A DNA stretch of 64,000 nt from Bog-756 sp963713625. GTDB lineage: Bacteria; Actinomycetota; Acidimicrobiia; Acidimicrobiales; RAAP-2. Both the position numbers and the translations under genes were made by a program. Where the stretch lies: contig CAVQMN010000006.1 in NCBI GenBank assembly GCA_963713625.1, forward strand, positions 186,001 to 250,000. Reading direction: 5' to 3'. Of the stretch, positions 1-8,823 are shown piece after piece (the first letter of the stretch is position 1; every line of letters begins with the position of its first letter). The notes under the pieces were generated by a model. It saw only the letters and a list, made by a program, of their open reading frames with translations, was not told the DNA's origin and searched no databases.

Positions 1-2
1 GG

Positions 3-365
3 GCCCGGTCCCATCCACGCGAGTTACCGGCTGTCGATGCGGCCGAATTCGTTCGCCAGGGCATCGGCAACCTGCCGACGAAGCACAGGGTGGAAGTCCT
101 CGTCCATGCCGATGCCACCGTCGTCCGCGATCGCACCGGGCCGTGGGCCACGGTCGAGGAGATCGACAACCTCACGTGCAGACTGCGGATGACCACGGAC
201 TCGCTGGACTGGGTCATGATGACCCTCGGTGCGGTCGGTGCCGAGTTCGATGTGGTGTCACCACCCGAGGTGGTCGACCTCGCCCGTGACTGGACGGAAC
301 GATTCGGTCGGGCCATCGAGCGGCACGAGCGTGACCCCATGAGGGCTCAGAGCGGGCACGAATAG
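3..365 (+). CDS. WYL-domain transcriptional regulator, C-terminal part (cut by window edge)
   Basis: The frame is open to the left edge, so the N-terminal helix-turn-helix is missing. The visible ~120 residues have the layout of the end of a WYL (YafY/DeoR-like) regulator: a PAVDAAEFVRQ segment, then a VEVLVHADATVVRDR strand pair, a TVEEIDNLTCRLR turn and SLDWVMMTLGAVGAEFDV, ending in a PPEVVDLARDW helix. WYL proteins usually join an N-terminal DNA-binding domain to a ligand- or nucleic-acid-sensing WYL domain and repress or activate nearby genes. The target is not visible. A GTG at 90 is an internal codon rather than a believable start, because the coding signal continues upstream. Confidence 0.75.
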   Translation, partial: ARSHPRELPAVDAAEFVRQGIGNLPTKHRVEVLVHADATVVRDRTGPWATVEEIDNLTCRLRMTTDSLDWVMMTLGAVGAEFDVVSPPEVVDLARDWTERFGRAIERHERDPMRAQSGHE

Positions 366-434
366 AAAACGCCGCCGGCGGGGTCGAAGGGGGCCGACGT
401 CCCGCACACCCCTGACCCTCGCCCCTCTCGATGT

Positions 435-845
435 CTAGGAAACCACGCTGGCGCAGTGGAGGCATTTCGTGGCCGCCACGGGGAGATCACCCGAGAGGCA
501 CTGCGGGCACGTCTTGGTCTCCTTCGGGGGGCCGAAGACGGTGGTTCCCTGCCTTTTCATGTAAGCCCGGTACGGGACGACGAGCGCGGCGTAGATCACA
601 GCCATGAAGATCACGAAGTAGACGACGGCGGAGATGAAGGTGCCGAGCTCGATTCGTTGCCCGTTCACCGTCCATCCGAGACCCGGCGATCCCGCTCCCC
701 CGCCCTCCGCCGCGTTCACCAGGGGCGTGATGATCGAATCGGTGAAGGATTTGATCAGGGTGCTGAACGCCAGCGCCACGACGAGGCCAACCGCGATGAC
801 GATCAGCTCTCCTTGCATGAGGAAATTGCGAAAACCCTTGAGCAT
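435..845 (-). CDS. mscL: Large-conductance mechanosensitive channel MscL with C-terminal zinc ribbon
   Basis: 136 residues from the ATG at 845, preferred because MLKGFRNFLMQGELI is the conserved MscL N-terminus. TM1 spans about residues 13-34 (ELIVIAVGLVVALAFSTLI) and TM2 about 68-92. The channel opens under membrane tension and releases solutes during hypo-osmotic shock, working as a homopentamer in the cytoplasmic membrane. The cytoplasmic end carries two CxxC pairs (CPQC at 113-116, CLHC at 128-131), a zinc-ribbon-like tail where standard MscL has a helical bundle. An upstream in-frame start at 884 is possible but adds non-conserved residues. The gene stands alone between a plus-strand regulator end and a minus-strand MFS gene. 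Confidence 0.93.
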   Translation of the reverse strand: MLKGFRNFLMQGELIVIAVGLVVALAFSTLIKSFTDSIITPLVNAAEGGGAGSPGLGWTVNGQRIELGTFISAVVYFVIFMAVIYAALVVPYRAYMKRQGTTVFGPPKETKTCPQCLSGDLPVAATKCLHCASVVS

Positions 846-1007
846 TGTGCCTCCATGGCTGTTTCCGCTGGCTCTGACCAGCATCCAGATGAGTGAACGG
901 TAAGTCCTCGGATCGCCACCGGCAAGGAGCCGGTGACGGCCGGGGTCCGACCGCCCATCCGCCCCACGGGGCCAACCGGTGATTCCCGGGCTCGCAGAGC
1001 CGACGCC

Positions 1008-2246
1008 CTACCGCGGCTGGCTGGGAAATGTCTTCATTCGTCGTATCGGCGAGGCGAGAAGCCAGAGGCCGGCCAGAGCCTCACCGGACATGGCGACCCA
1101 CAGTGTCGGGCGCAGCCCGATGACCGTGCCGATCACCCCTCCGCCCAGGGCGCCGATCGGCAGAACACCGAAGACCACGAATCGGATCGTGGCGTTCATA
1201 CGGCCGAGCATGCGGTCGGGACAGAGCGCCTGCCGGAAGCTCACCTGATTGATGTTGTAGACGACCACGGCAAACGAGCTGAGAAAGAACCCGGCCGCGA
1301 ACAGGAGGATCCCGAGCCCGGGCGTGGCCAGGGGAATCAGCAGTCCCCCGGCGACGGCAAAACTGCTGATCAACGTGGCTCTGGCCCCGCCGATGCGACG
1401 GGCGATGGGCGAAGCGGCGAACGCGGCCAGTACTCCCCCGACACTTCCGCCGGCGAAGACCAGACCGATGATCGCCGGCTTGGCACGAACGACGGTCACC
1501 AAGAAGATGATTTCGACCGCGGTCTGGATCCCGCTGAAGAAGTTGGCCGTCCCCGTGGTGGCGGTGATGGCCCGCAGCAGCGGGTTGCCGAACACGAACC
1601 GCAGACCCTCGCCGATGTCCACTCGGAGTCTCCGGTGTCCGCCCACGGGAACGGTGGGCGGCGGCTCGGGCGTTCGGATCCGACTAACGGCCGCGGCCGA
1701 TACGAGGAAGCTGGCCGCATCCACGGCCACGGCATAGGGACCGCTGATGGCCTGCACCAGAAGACCACCGACGCTCGGTCCGGCGACCTGTGCGACTTCG
1801 GCACTGCCGGTGAGCTTCGAGTTCGCCTCGATCAGGTGCGGACGGCCGACGAGCGACGGCAGGTAGGACTGATAGGCGACGTCGAAGAACACCGTGAAGA
1901 CCCCGGAGACAAGGGCAACGACATACAGCTGAGGAAGATGAAGCACACCGATCGCATAGGCCACAGGAATGGATCCCAAGGCGAGGACACGCCCCAGGTC
2001 CGCGGCGATCATGAGTCGACGCCGTCGAAGACGATCGACCCAGGCCCCGGCGGGCAACCCGATCACGAGGAAGGCCGCGGTCGACGCGGCGGTGAGTACC
2101 CCCATCTGGAACGGGGTAGCGGCCAGCGTGCTCACGGCGACGAGCGGGATGGCGATCAGGCTCACCTGGCTGCCCAACTCGCTGACCGTCTCCCCACCCC
2201 AGAGCAGCCGGAAGTCGCGCTGTCGGAACAGTCCCCCGCGAGCCAT
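1008..2246 (-). CDS. MFS transporter (TMS/MFS_3-type exporter)
   Basis: 412-residue polytopic membrane protein with about 12 hydrophobic segments. The N-terminus (FRQRDFRLLWGGETVSELGSQ) is typical of the MFS_3 / enterobactin-exporter-like group, and the loop between TM2 and TM3 has the positively charged AGAWVDRLRRRRLMI motif of the major facilitator superfamily. Members export small molecules by proton antiport; the substrate cannot be read from sequence. It starts at an ATG just inside a short dyad (2248-2264). The nearest plus-strand gene starts about 100 bp away, so it is probably transcribed alone. Confidence 0.88.
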   Translation of the reverse strand: MARGGLFRQRDFRLLWGGETVSELGSQVSLIAIPLVAVSTLAATPFQMGVLTAASTAAFLVIGLPAGAWVDRLRRRRLMIAADLGRVLALGSIPVAYAIGVLHLPQLYVVALVSGVFTVFFDVAYQSYLPSLVGRPHLIEANSKLTGSAEVAQVAGPSVGGLLVQAISGPYAVAVDAASFLVSAAAVSRIRTPEPPPTVPVGGHRRLRVDIGEGLRFVFGNPLLRAITATTGTANFFSGIQTAVEIIFLVTVVRAKPAIIGLVFAGGSVGGVLAAFAASPIARRIGGARATLISSFAVAGGLLIPLATPGLGILLFAAGFFLSSFAVVVYNINQVSFRQALCPDRMLGRMNATIRFVVFGVLPIGALGGGVIGTVIGLRPTLWVAMSGEALAGLWLLASPIRRMKTFPSQPR

Positions 2247-2247
2247 C

Positions 2248-2264
2248 AGGGAACCCTATTCCCT
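2248..2264. promoter_or_regulatory. 17-bp dyad at the start of the MFS gene
   Basis: AGGGAA (2248-2253), five bases, then TTCCCT (2259-2264). It lies immediately upstream of the MFS start codon, where a repressor would block expression. Its role as an operator is inference. Confidence 0.3.
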
Positions 2265-2343
2265 GCCCTGACACGTCCCATGCGCCGCGGCGCAACCGGG
2301 GTCGCCGCACATTGGGGGATCTGGCCAGCCGTACGCTGGTCAC

Positions 2344-2706
2344 ATGAGCGATCCCCGAGCCGAATTGATGGCCGATGTCCGAAGGTGGAAGCAAGCCGCC
2401 GACGGCCTGCGGATTCGGCTGGTCAACAGCGAACGGGCAGTCGACCAGAGCCTCGAACGGCTTGCTCGAGGAGCGTCACTCGCCGATGGCATCCGTGAGC
2501 TCGTCGGGTCACGAGCGGTGCAGGAGATGGAAGAGGCCCTCGACGAGTTCAAACAGTGTCGCTACCTGGTCCGAAAGACGCTGACCAATGCTGCGTTGGC
2601 AGAAGGGATGACCGTCGAACAGCTGGTCGAAGCGTTCGGTGTGACGCCGAAGATGGCGGCCGGGTTCGCCGAAGAGGATCGCTCTCGGACCGACGGCAGG
2701 ACGTAG
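2344..2706 (+). CDS. Hypothetical helical protein
   Basis: 120 residues with no membrane segment or signal peptide. The composition is strongly helical and charged (for example MADVRRWKQAADGLRIRLVNSERAVDQ and EEALDEFKQCRYLVRKTL), with a C-terminal segment TVEQLVEAFGVTPKMAAGF that resembles a helix-turn-helix fragment. The ATG at 2344 starts 97 bp from the divergent MFS gene. I do not recognise a family; a small DNA-associated or regulatory protein is possible but unproven. Coding composition is convincing and there is no competing frame. Confidence 0.55.
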   Translation: MSDPRAELMADVRRWKQAADGLRIRLVNSERAVDQSLERLARGASLADGIRELVGSRAVQEMEEALDEFKQCRYLVRKTLTNAALAEGMTVEQLVEAFGVTPKMAAGFAEEDRSRTDGRT

Positions 2707-2721
2707 GGACGCGGTGACCTC

Positions 2722-3534
2722 TCAGGCATCCTGTGAGATCGAGGAAAGTCGTGCGTCAGCTGCCGTCGGCTCCCAGTCAGGGTCGAGCTCGAAGAATTGA
2801 CCGACCAATGCATCAAGGGTCAGGCCGAACAAGGTCCACTCCTGAACTTCACCGTTCGGTCCGGTGGCCCGCATGAGTCCGTTCATGTTGGCCGAGTCGA
2901 CCCGATCCCTGAGGACACACCCGTCGGCCATGGCCGCGGCGGCAACAGTGAACTGACGGAGAGTGAGACCGGCTCGGACGCGGTAGCCGACGAGGTCCAG
3001 ACCTGCCTGATAGATGCTCTCCATGTGTTCGGTTACCGCCTCGTAGGATTGCTCCAGCGCCAGTTCGATTCGTCGCCGCCGTTCCGGGGCCGACCCCACG
3101 CCACTCATGGCCCAAATGCCGAACCAGAGCATCAGGTCCGTCGAGTGGCGTAACGCCGCGGTGTTGGCGGCGGTGGACACGCGGCACACCTCGCGCATCG
3201 TGAAACGTCGCGACTCCTCAGAGGTCCCGTCCATGGCGGCCAGAACCGGGATGACCCGCTCCAGCGTGTCCTCGACCTCACGGTTGCCGTGGTGGGCGGC
3301 GACAGCGGCCAGGACATCAGTCTGGTAGGCGAATTGGTTCTCCCAGATCCGCCCGATGAGGGATGCGTTGGAGACGCGTATCCCCGTGGCCGCTTCGACC
3401 CGCTCACGGACTCGCTTGAACGTCAGTGCCTCGCCGCCTGCGCCCAGTCCCTCTTCCCGAAGAATGGACCAGCCGGCTTCGATACACAGGTTGCGCAGCT
3501 CATCGCGACTCAGTCGTGGACGTCCCGCCGCCAT
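2722..3534 (-). CDS. TetR-like transcriptional regulator
   Basis: 270 residues. The N-terminus (AGRPRLSRDELRNLCIEAGWSILREEG) resembles the first helices of TetR/AcrR DNA-binding domains, followed by a recognition-helix-like region (TGIRVSNASLIGRIWENQFAYQTDVL). The rest is an all-helical ligand-binding-like domain. The HTH is longer and less canonical than usual, so a neighbouring family is possible. It is convergent with the hypothetical gene at 2344 and lies upstream, on the same strand, of nothing obvious; its target may be itself or the hydrolase further right. Start ATG at 3534. Confidence 0.65.
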   Translation of the reverse strand: MAAGRPRLSRDELRNLCIEAGWSILREEGLGAGGEALTFKRVRERVEAATGIRVSNASLIGRIWENQFAYQTDVLAAVAAHHGNREVEDTLERVIPVLAAMDGTSEESRRFTMREVCRVSTAANTAALRHSTDLMLWFGIWAMSGVGSAPERRRRIELALEQSYEAVTEHMESIYQAGLDLVGYRVRAGLTLRQFTVAAAAMADGCVLRDRVDSANMNGLMRATGPNGEVQEWTLFGLTLDALVGQFFELDPDWEPTAADARLSSISQDA

Positions 3535-3690
3535 CGAGCATCACCTTCTCCGCTCCTGCTCCGGCGTTCCGGGGCCTGGTGCCGGGCCTCCTCCGCTCGC
3601 CACCCAGCATACCGCCCCCTCTTTCGTCGGCGAGGTCCCTCTAGATCCAGCGCGGCCTCGGTGACAGATCGGCGAGAGGGTGACCCGGCA

Positions 3691-5286
3691 TCACCCGCCC
3701 ACCGGCGACGCGGCCGCCACCTCGTCCAGCGTTCGCGCGTCGGCAGGGAGGAGATACCCCTGCTTCACTTCGGAAGCGGTCGCCGCATCCCACTTGGCCA
3801 CGAAGGCGGCGTGGCTTGGATAGAGGGCGGCGAGCTGGGCGGCACTGAACGGGACCGTCGTCCCGAGAATGCTGCACAGTGTCGCACTGGAGATCGTGGA
3901 CGCGTTACTCGGCTGCGTCCCGATCGAGGTCGATCCGGGCTGGCCGATGCCCGAAAGCTTGGCTACCGGTGCCTGCACCTGGGGGGTTCGGATCCCGCCC
4001 TGCGCTTCGCCCTCGCTGTCGGTCAGGAAGGTGTGGTGGTCGGCCGGATCCACCTCGAGCCTGGGTGACTGAGGTGGAGGAGTCCCGCCGCTGATCCACC
4101 GATTGACTTCCGCCAGCGCGGCTCGAAGTTCGTAGGTGTGGGACCCGGCATTCACCGGCGCGGCACAGTCGACGATGCCCGGTATCGGATCGCTGGGCGG
4201 GTCGAGCATCGACTGGAAGGCGGCGGCGTCGGCCCCACCGTCGCCGGTGTCCGACCGCGAGTAGAGGAGGCCGTAGGTGTCGTCGTGGGCGGTCCCGGCT
4301 GTCTCCCATTCACGAATGTACGGGGTCGGGGGTTGTCGGGCGAAGAAGTAGCCGAGCGCCAGGAGGTCCGTTTCGGTTTCGAAGAGGAAGACCGGTACAT
4401 GCAGGTCCGTTCGGATAGAGGTCGGGGTCGGAGTGGTGATCGTGGTCTGGGGGGCCTGCGACAGGTCGGAGGCATTGCCACCCCGGCTGTAGACGAAGTA
4501 GCCGTTGTAAATGCCGGGTGAGCGGGTCTGGAGGGCATCGATATAGGTGACAAGCCGGAACGCAGACTGTGACTCCCCCAAGGCCAGGACCCGCCTCGGA
4601 TGCAGTCCTCCCAGAAGCTCCGATCCCGATGTCCGTAGGGCTTTCCCCGCCTGCTGGAAGATGCTGTACGAATAGCTGTCGCCGGGATGGTGCAGGGAGC
4701 CGTAGCGAGCTGGGTCCGACTGCCGGAGTCCACTCTTCCCGTCAACCGCGGCGATCGAATTGGCCTGACCGTTGATCCCTCCCGCCTGGGCATCGACGCC
4801 GACATAGGCCATACCGTCCCTGATCATCTGGACATGGGCATTCAGCCACGCGGCCGGTGCGTCGATACCGGCGGTCACATTGAGCCACTCCACCACAACC
4901 GTCCCGTCGAAGTGCTTGGGGTCGATCGGTCGGTACACAACGATCCGGGTCTTGTACGGCGCCGTCGTCGCCGGCTTGACATCCCAGTCTCCGCTCCTGG
5001 CCAGTGGCCTTGTGCTGGCGTACGAGGTGGCCGTCCCGGACAGGAAGAACTCGGACTGCTCGTAGCCGACCTGGGACGGGGGGAAGGTCGTGGAACCCAG
5101 AAAGGAGATGCCTGCGCTCGGAAGGATCGGACCTTGGACGGTGGGCGACGGCACGGCAAGGACCGGTAGGGCCGGCGCGGCGGCGGGCGTGGTCCCGCAG
5201 CCGGCGCACGCGGCCAGGAGGAGGCACGCAGTCACCGCTCCCAGGCAGCGGAGCGTCAGGCGACGTCGGGTCAAGCTCTGGTACAC
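3691..5286 (-). CDS. Secreted lipoprotein alpha/beta hydrolase (Abhydrolase_10 type)
   Basis: 531 residues from the GTG at 5286, chosen because a GGGGGAG ribosome site lies just upstream and a lipoprotein signal follows: three arginines at 7-9, a hydrophobic stretch and a lipobox LAAC ending at Cys27. The mature part matches the alpha/beta-hydrolase-domain family seen in actinobacteria: RIVVYRPIDPKHFDGTVVVEW, then VGVDAQAGG, then the nucleophile elbow LALGESQSAFRL, with a candidate late His in DHHTFL. It probably hydrolyses esters or amides outside the membrane; the substrate is unknown. A longer reading from an ATG at 5340 is possible. It is divergent from the TetR gene at 5400, which may control it. 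Confidence 0.8.
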   Translation of the reverse strand: MYQSLTRRRLTLRCLGAVTACLLLAACAGCGTTPAAAPALPVLAVPSPTVQGPILPSAGISFLGSTTFPPSQVGYEQSEFFLSGTATSYASTRPLARSGDWDVKPATTAPYKTRIVVYRPIDPKHFDGTVVVEWLNVTAGIDAPAAWLNAHVQMIRDGMAYVGVDAQAGGINGQANSIAAVDGKSGLRQSDPARYGSLHHPGDSYSYSIFQQAGKALRTSGSELLGGLHPRRVLALGESQSAFRLVTYIDALQTRSPGIYNGYFVYSRGGNASDLSQAPQTTITTPTPTSIRTDLHVPVFLFETETDLLALGYFFARQPPTPYIREWETAGTAHDDTYGLLYSRSDTGDGGADAAAFQSMLDPPSDPIPGIVDCAAPVNAGSHTYELRAALAEVNRWISGGTPPPQSPRLEVDPADHHTFLTDSEGEAQGGIRTPQVQAPVAKLSGIGQPGSTSIGTQPSNASTISSATLCSILGTTVPFSAAQLAALYPSHAAFVAKWDAATASEVKQGYLLPADARTLDEVAAASPVGG

Positions 5287-5399
5287 GCGGACTCCCCCAT
5301 ACACGAGTTGTGGCAGATCCTGACAGTCGCGACCTATCATGTCAACCACACCGACGGCCTCGTCCGTTCGGCATTGTTCAACGACTCGATGGGACAGTT

Positions 5400-6008
5400 T
5401 TGGAAGACCAGTCGCTCGCCGTTCGATTGCGAACCACGCGCTCGCAGATGATGGTGGACGCCGTGGAACAGGTCGCCCTGCAGCTGTTCGAGCAGCGCGG
5501 GTTCGACGCCGTGACGGTCGACGACGTCGCCTTGGCCGCGCAGATCTCGCCACGGACGTTCTATCGGCACTTCGCGGCCAAGGACGATGTGCTCCAGGTC
5601 TCAATCGAGCGACGAAGCGAAGCCCTCCGGGTGATCCTGGCCGGCCGTCCTCCTGATGAACCGCCGGTCCACTCGCTCAGCCAGGCCGTCCGGGCGGTAC
5701 TCTCGGCCGAGGACCCGGTGGCGATCAGACGGTGGATCAGTGTCGTCCAAGCCACTCCGAGCGTGCTGCGCGGAGTCGTGGGGGGCATCCAGCTCAAGTC
5801 CCAAGTGGTGATCGCCGAGTTTTTCGGCTCCCGGCTGGGCGTGGCCAGCGACTCGCTCGTGCCCACGATGCTGGCCGCAGCCGCCGGAGGAGTCATCATG
5901 GCGGCCCAGACCCAGTGGTTCTTCCGCGGCGGAGATCTGGCCTCCACCGTCTCCGAAGGCCTGGACGTTCTCGAGTCAGCCTTGGCCGGCAACCTGGCAA
6001 CGGGGTGA
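5400..6008 (+). CDS. TetR/AcrR family regulator
   Basis: 202 residues from a TTG at 5400 (an ATG at 5448 would remove part of the first helix). The DNA-binding domain is canonical: MMVDAVEQVALQLFEQRGFD, then TVDDVALAAQISPRTFYRHF and the AAKDDVL turn. The C-terminal ligand domain is unassigned. The gene is divergent from the lipoprotein hydrolase, with 113 bp between the two starts, the usual arrangement for a local repressor; that link is inference. Confidence 0.85.
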   Translation: MEDQSLAVRLRTTRSQMMVDAVEQVALQLFEQRGFDAVTVDDVALAAQISPRTFYRHFAAKDDVLQVSIERRSEALRVILAGRPPDEPPVHSLSQAVRAVLSAEDPVAIRRWISVVQATPSVLRGVVGGIQLKSQVVIAEFFGSRLGVASDSLVPTMLAAAAGGVIMAAQTQWFFRGGDLASTVSEGLDVLESALAGNLATG

Positions 6009-6102
6009 CGACAGGTCCCGCGGGCATGCGAGCGCGTCCCTAGTGTCGACGCGATCAGATCGATGAAGGTCCTTGCCCCCGGGCGACCTGGACACCCGAC
6101 GC

Positions 6103-6888
6103 TCATGACCTCCGGCGGAGGGACGACGATGAATCCGGCGCCGTGCCCACGCGGCTCCGCCGGGCCCGCAGATACTCGCGGTTCAGGTAGGCGATACTGG
6201 CCAGAGGGATCTCCTTGGGGCAGGCCAGGGCGCACTCGCCGGTGTTGGTGCATCCGCCAAAGGACTCCTCGTCCATGTTCTCCACCATCCGACGGACCCG
6301 GAGCTCCCGTTCGGGTTTTCCCTGTGGGAGCACGTTCAGGTGGGCCACCTTGGCCGCGGTGAACAGCATGGCCGAACCGTTCGGGCAGGCAGCCACACAT
6401 GCTCCGCATCCGATACAGGTGGCGTTCTGGAAGGAGAGATCGGCCACGGGCTTCGGAACAGGAGTTGCTTGGGCCTCGGGGGCGCTGCCCGTGGGCGCGC
6501 TGATATACCCACCGGACTGGATGATCCGGTCGAAGGCCGAGCGGTCGACCATCAGGTCCTTGATCACCGGGAAGGCCCTGGCCCGCCAGGGCTCGACGAC
6601 GATGACCTCCCCTTCGGAGAACGACCTCATGTGCAGCTGGCAGGTGGTCGTCTGCTCCGGCCCATGGGCCCGGCCGTTGATGACGACACCGCAGGAGCCA
6701 CAGATGCCTTCCCGGCAGTCGTGGTCGAAGGCCACTGGCTCATCGCCCCGCACCACGAGGTCCTCATTGAGGCTGTCGAGCATCTCGAGAAACGACATGT
6801 CCTGACTGACACGGTCGACGACGTAGGTGACCAGGTGGCCGCGCTCTTCGGGTCCGGCTTGACGCCAGATGCGCAGCGTGAACTTCAC
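6103..6888 (-). CDS. sdhB: Succinate dehydrogenase iron-sulfur subunit SdhB
   Basis: 261 residues. It passes electrons from the flavoprotein to quinone in complex II. The N-terminal ferredoxin-like domain has the [2Fe-2S] ligands Cys58, Cys63, Cys66 (DCREGICGSC) and Cys83 (TTCQLH). The C-terminal domain has the CIGCGACVAACP and CTNTGECALACP motifs for the [4Fe-4S] and [3Fe-4S] clusters. The GTG at 6888 overlaps the sdhA stop by 4 bp (GTGA), which fixes the start and indicates translational coupling; a longer reading would run through sdhA. It is the last gene of the sdhCAB operon. Confidence 0.95.
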   Translation of the reverse strand: MKFTLRIWRQAGPEERGHLVTYVVDRVSQDMSFLEMLDSLNEDLVVRGDEPVAFDHDCREGICGSCGVVINGRAHGPEQTTTCQLHMRSFSEGEVIVVEPWRARAFPVIKDLMVDRSAFDRIIQSGGYISAPTGSAPEAQATPVPKPVADLSFQNATCIGCGACVAACPNGSAMLFTAAKVAHLNVLPQGKPERELRVRRMVENMDEESFGGCTNTGECALACPKEIPLASIAYLNREYLRARRSRVGTAPDSSSSLRRRS

Positions 6889-8822
6889 GCGTAATTCCGC
6901 TCTGCCGGGAGGACGGCTTCGAACACCAGTGGTTCCTTGTGCAGAACGGGATCCTGACCCACACCGGTGAACTCCCAGGCCGAAACGTAGGCGAAGTGCT
7001 CGTCGTCCCGGCGGGCCTCGCCTTCCGCCGTCTGGCTCTCCTCCCGGAAGTGCCCACCGCATGATTCGGACCGGACCAGAGCGTCCAGCACCAGCAACTC
7101 CGCCAGTTCGAGGAAATCGGCCACCCGGTTGGCCGTCTCCAGCTGTTGGTTCATCTCGGCACCGCACCCGGGGACGATGAGGTCCCGCCAGAACTGCTGG
7201 CGTAGATCGGGAATGCGATCGAGGGCCTCCTTGAGCCCGGCCTCGTTGCGGGCCATGCCGCACTTGTCCCACAACAGCGTTCCCAGCTCCCGATGGAAGG
7301 AGTCGGCCGACCGTTTTCCCCCGATCGACAGCAGCCGATCCAGGCGGTCGGCCACCGAGCGCTGGGCCTCCCCCACTGCCGGATGGCCGGAGTCGACCGG
7401 ACCATGGCGGTGTCGGGCGATGTAGTCACCGATCGACATGGGCAGGACGAAATAACCGTCAGCCAACCCCTGCATCAGGGCCGAGGCGCCCAGGCGGTTG
7501 GCTCCGTGGTCGGAGAAGTTTGCCTCACCGACAACGAAGAGCCCCGGCACATTGCTCTGCAGGTCGTAGTCGACCCACAAACCGCCCATCGTGTAATGGA
7601 TAGCGGGGTAGATCCGCATCGGACCCTGATAGGGGTCCTCGTCAGTGATCCGGCGGTACATGTCGAAGAGGTTGCCGTACCGCTCCGCCACCGCGGACCG
7701 GCCCAACCGCTGAAGAACGTCACGGAAGTCCAGGTAGACGCCCAAACCGGCGGGACCGACACCCCGGCCCCCGTCGCACTGACCCTTGGCGGCCCGCGAG
7801 GCGATGTCCCGGGGCACCAGGTTGCCGAAACTGGGGTACATCCGCTCCAGGAAGTAGTCGCGTTCGTCCTCGGGTATCTGGTTTGGCGAGCGGAGGTCAC
7901 CGGGCCGTCTGGGTACCCAGACCCGGCCGTCATTGCGGAGCGACTCGCTCATCAAGGTGAGCTTGCTCTGGTGATCGCCCGAAGGCGGGATACAGGTCGG
8001 GTGGATCTGGGTGAAGCAGGGGTTCGCCAGGTAGGCGCCCCGCCGGTGGGCCCGCCAGATGGCGGTGGCGTTCGATCCCTTGGCGTTGGTGGAGAGGTAG
8101 AAGGTATTGCCGTACCCGCCAGTGGCCAGCACCACCGCGTCAGCCAGGTAGGTCGAGATCCCGCCGGTGACAAGGTCCCGGGCCACGATGCCCTGCGCCC
8201 GGCCGTCGGCCACGATCAGATCCAACATCTCGGTCCGGGCGTGCATCTCAACGTGGCCGGCGGCAATTTGTCGGGCCAGCGCCTGATAGGCACCGAGGAG
8301 GAGCTGTTGGCCGGTCTGGCCCCGGGCGTAGAAGGTTCGGGACACCTGCACGCCGCCGAACGACCGGGTGTCCAGGAGGCCCCCGTACTCCCTGGCGAAC
8401 GGCACCCCCTGGGCCACGCACTGGTCGATGATGTGGACGGAGATCTCAGCCAACCGGTGGACGTTGGACTCCCGGGAGCGAAAGTCTCCGCCCTTGACCG
8501 TGTCGAAGAAGAGGCGGTGGACCGAGTCGCCGTCGTTGCGGTAGTCCTTCGCGGCGTTGATCCCACCCTGGGCGGCGACCGAGTGGGCCCGCCGGGGCGA
8601 GTCCTGGAAGCAGAACTGGGTGACCCGGTACCCCTGTTCGGCCAAGGTGGCGCCGGCCGACGAACCGGCCAGGCCGGTACCCACGACGATGACCCCGTGC
8701 CTGCGTCGGTTGGCCGGGTTCACCAGCCCGGCCGCGAACCGCCGGTCCGACCACCGTCGCTCGATCGGCCCGGTGGGTGCCTTGGTGTCGCCGATGTCGT
8801 CGCCCGTGGTGTAGCCGATCAT
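6885..8822 (-). CDS. sdhA: Succinate dehydrogenase flavoprotein subunit SdhA
   Basis: 645 residues; oxidises succinate to fumarate with covalently bound FAD at the cytoplasmic membrane. Visible motifs are the dinucleotide site VVGTGLAGSSAGATLAEQG, the FAD-linking histidine region RRAHSVAAQGGINAAK, the active-site QIHPTCIPPSG, the catalytic arginine region PRDIASRA and HYTMGGLWVD. Its length and the order membrane-flavo-iron place it with the B. subtilis/actinobacterial type-B enzymes, which use one cytochrome b subunit and menaquinone. One base separates it from sdhC and it overlaps sdhB by 4 bp. A fumarate reductase role is possible on sequence alone. Confidence 0.95.
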   Translation of the reverse strand: MIGYTTGDDIGDTKAPTGPIERRWSDRRFAAGLVNPANRRRHGVIVVGTGLAGSSAGATLAEQGYRVTQFCFQDSPRRAHSVAAQGGINAAKDYRNDGDSVHRLFFDTVKGGDFRSRESNVHRLAEISVHIIDQCVAQGVPFAREYGGLLDTRSFGGVQVSRTFYARGQTGQQLLLGAYQALARQIAAGHVEMHARTEMLDLIVADGRAQGIVARDLVTGGISTYLADAVVLATGGYGNTFYLSTNAKGSNATAIWRAHRRGAYLANPCFTQIHPTCIPPSGDHQSKLTLMSESLRNDGRVWVPRRPGDLRSPNQIPEDERDYFLERMYPSFGNLVPRDIASRAAKGQCDGGRGVGPAGLGVYLDFRDVLQRLGRSAVAERYGNLFDMYRRITDEDPYQGPMRIYPAIHYTMGGLWVDYDLQSNVPGLFVVGEANFSDHGANRLGASALMQGLADGYFVLPMSIGDYIARHRHGPVDSGHPAVGEAQRSVADRLDRLLSIGGKRSADSFHRELGTLLWDKCGMARNEAGLKEALDRIPDLRQQFWRDLIVPGCGAEMNQQLETANRVADFLELAELLVLDALVRSESCGGHFREESQTAEGEARRDDEHFAYVSAWEFTGVGQDPVLHKEPLVFEAVLPAERNYA

Positions 8823-8823
8823 C

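Noticed and set aside
933..2498. Long plus-strand open frame opposite the MFS gene
   Set aside because: It is the high-GC mirror of the transporter frame: charged low-complexity product, no domain, and clear membrane motifs on the other strand.
5287..5604. Longer hydrolase start
   Set aside because: It would overlap the TetR gene on the other strand and bury the lipoprotein signal inside the protein.
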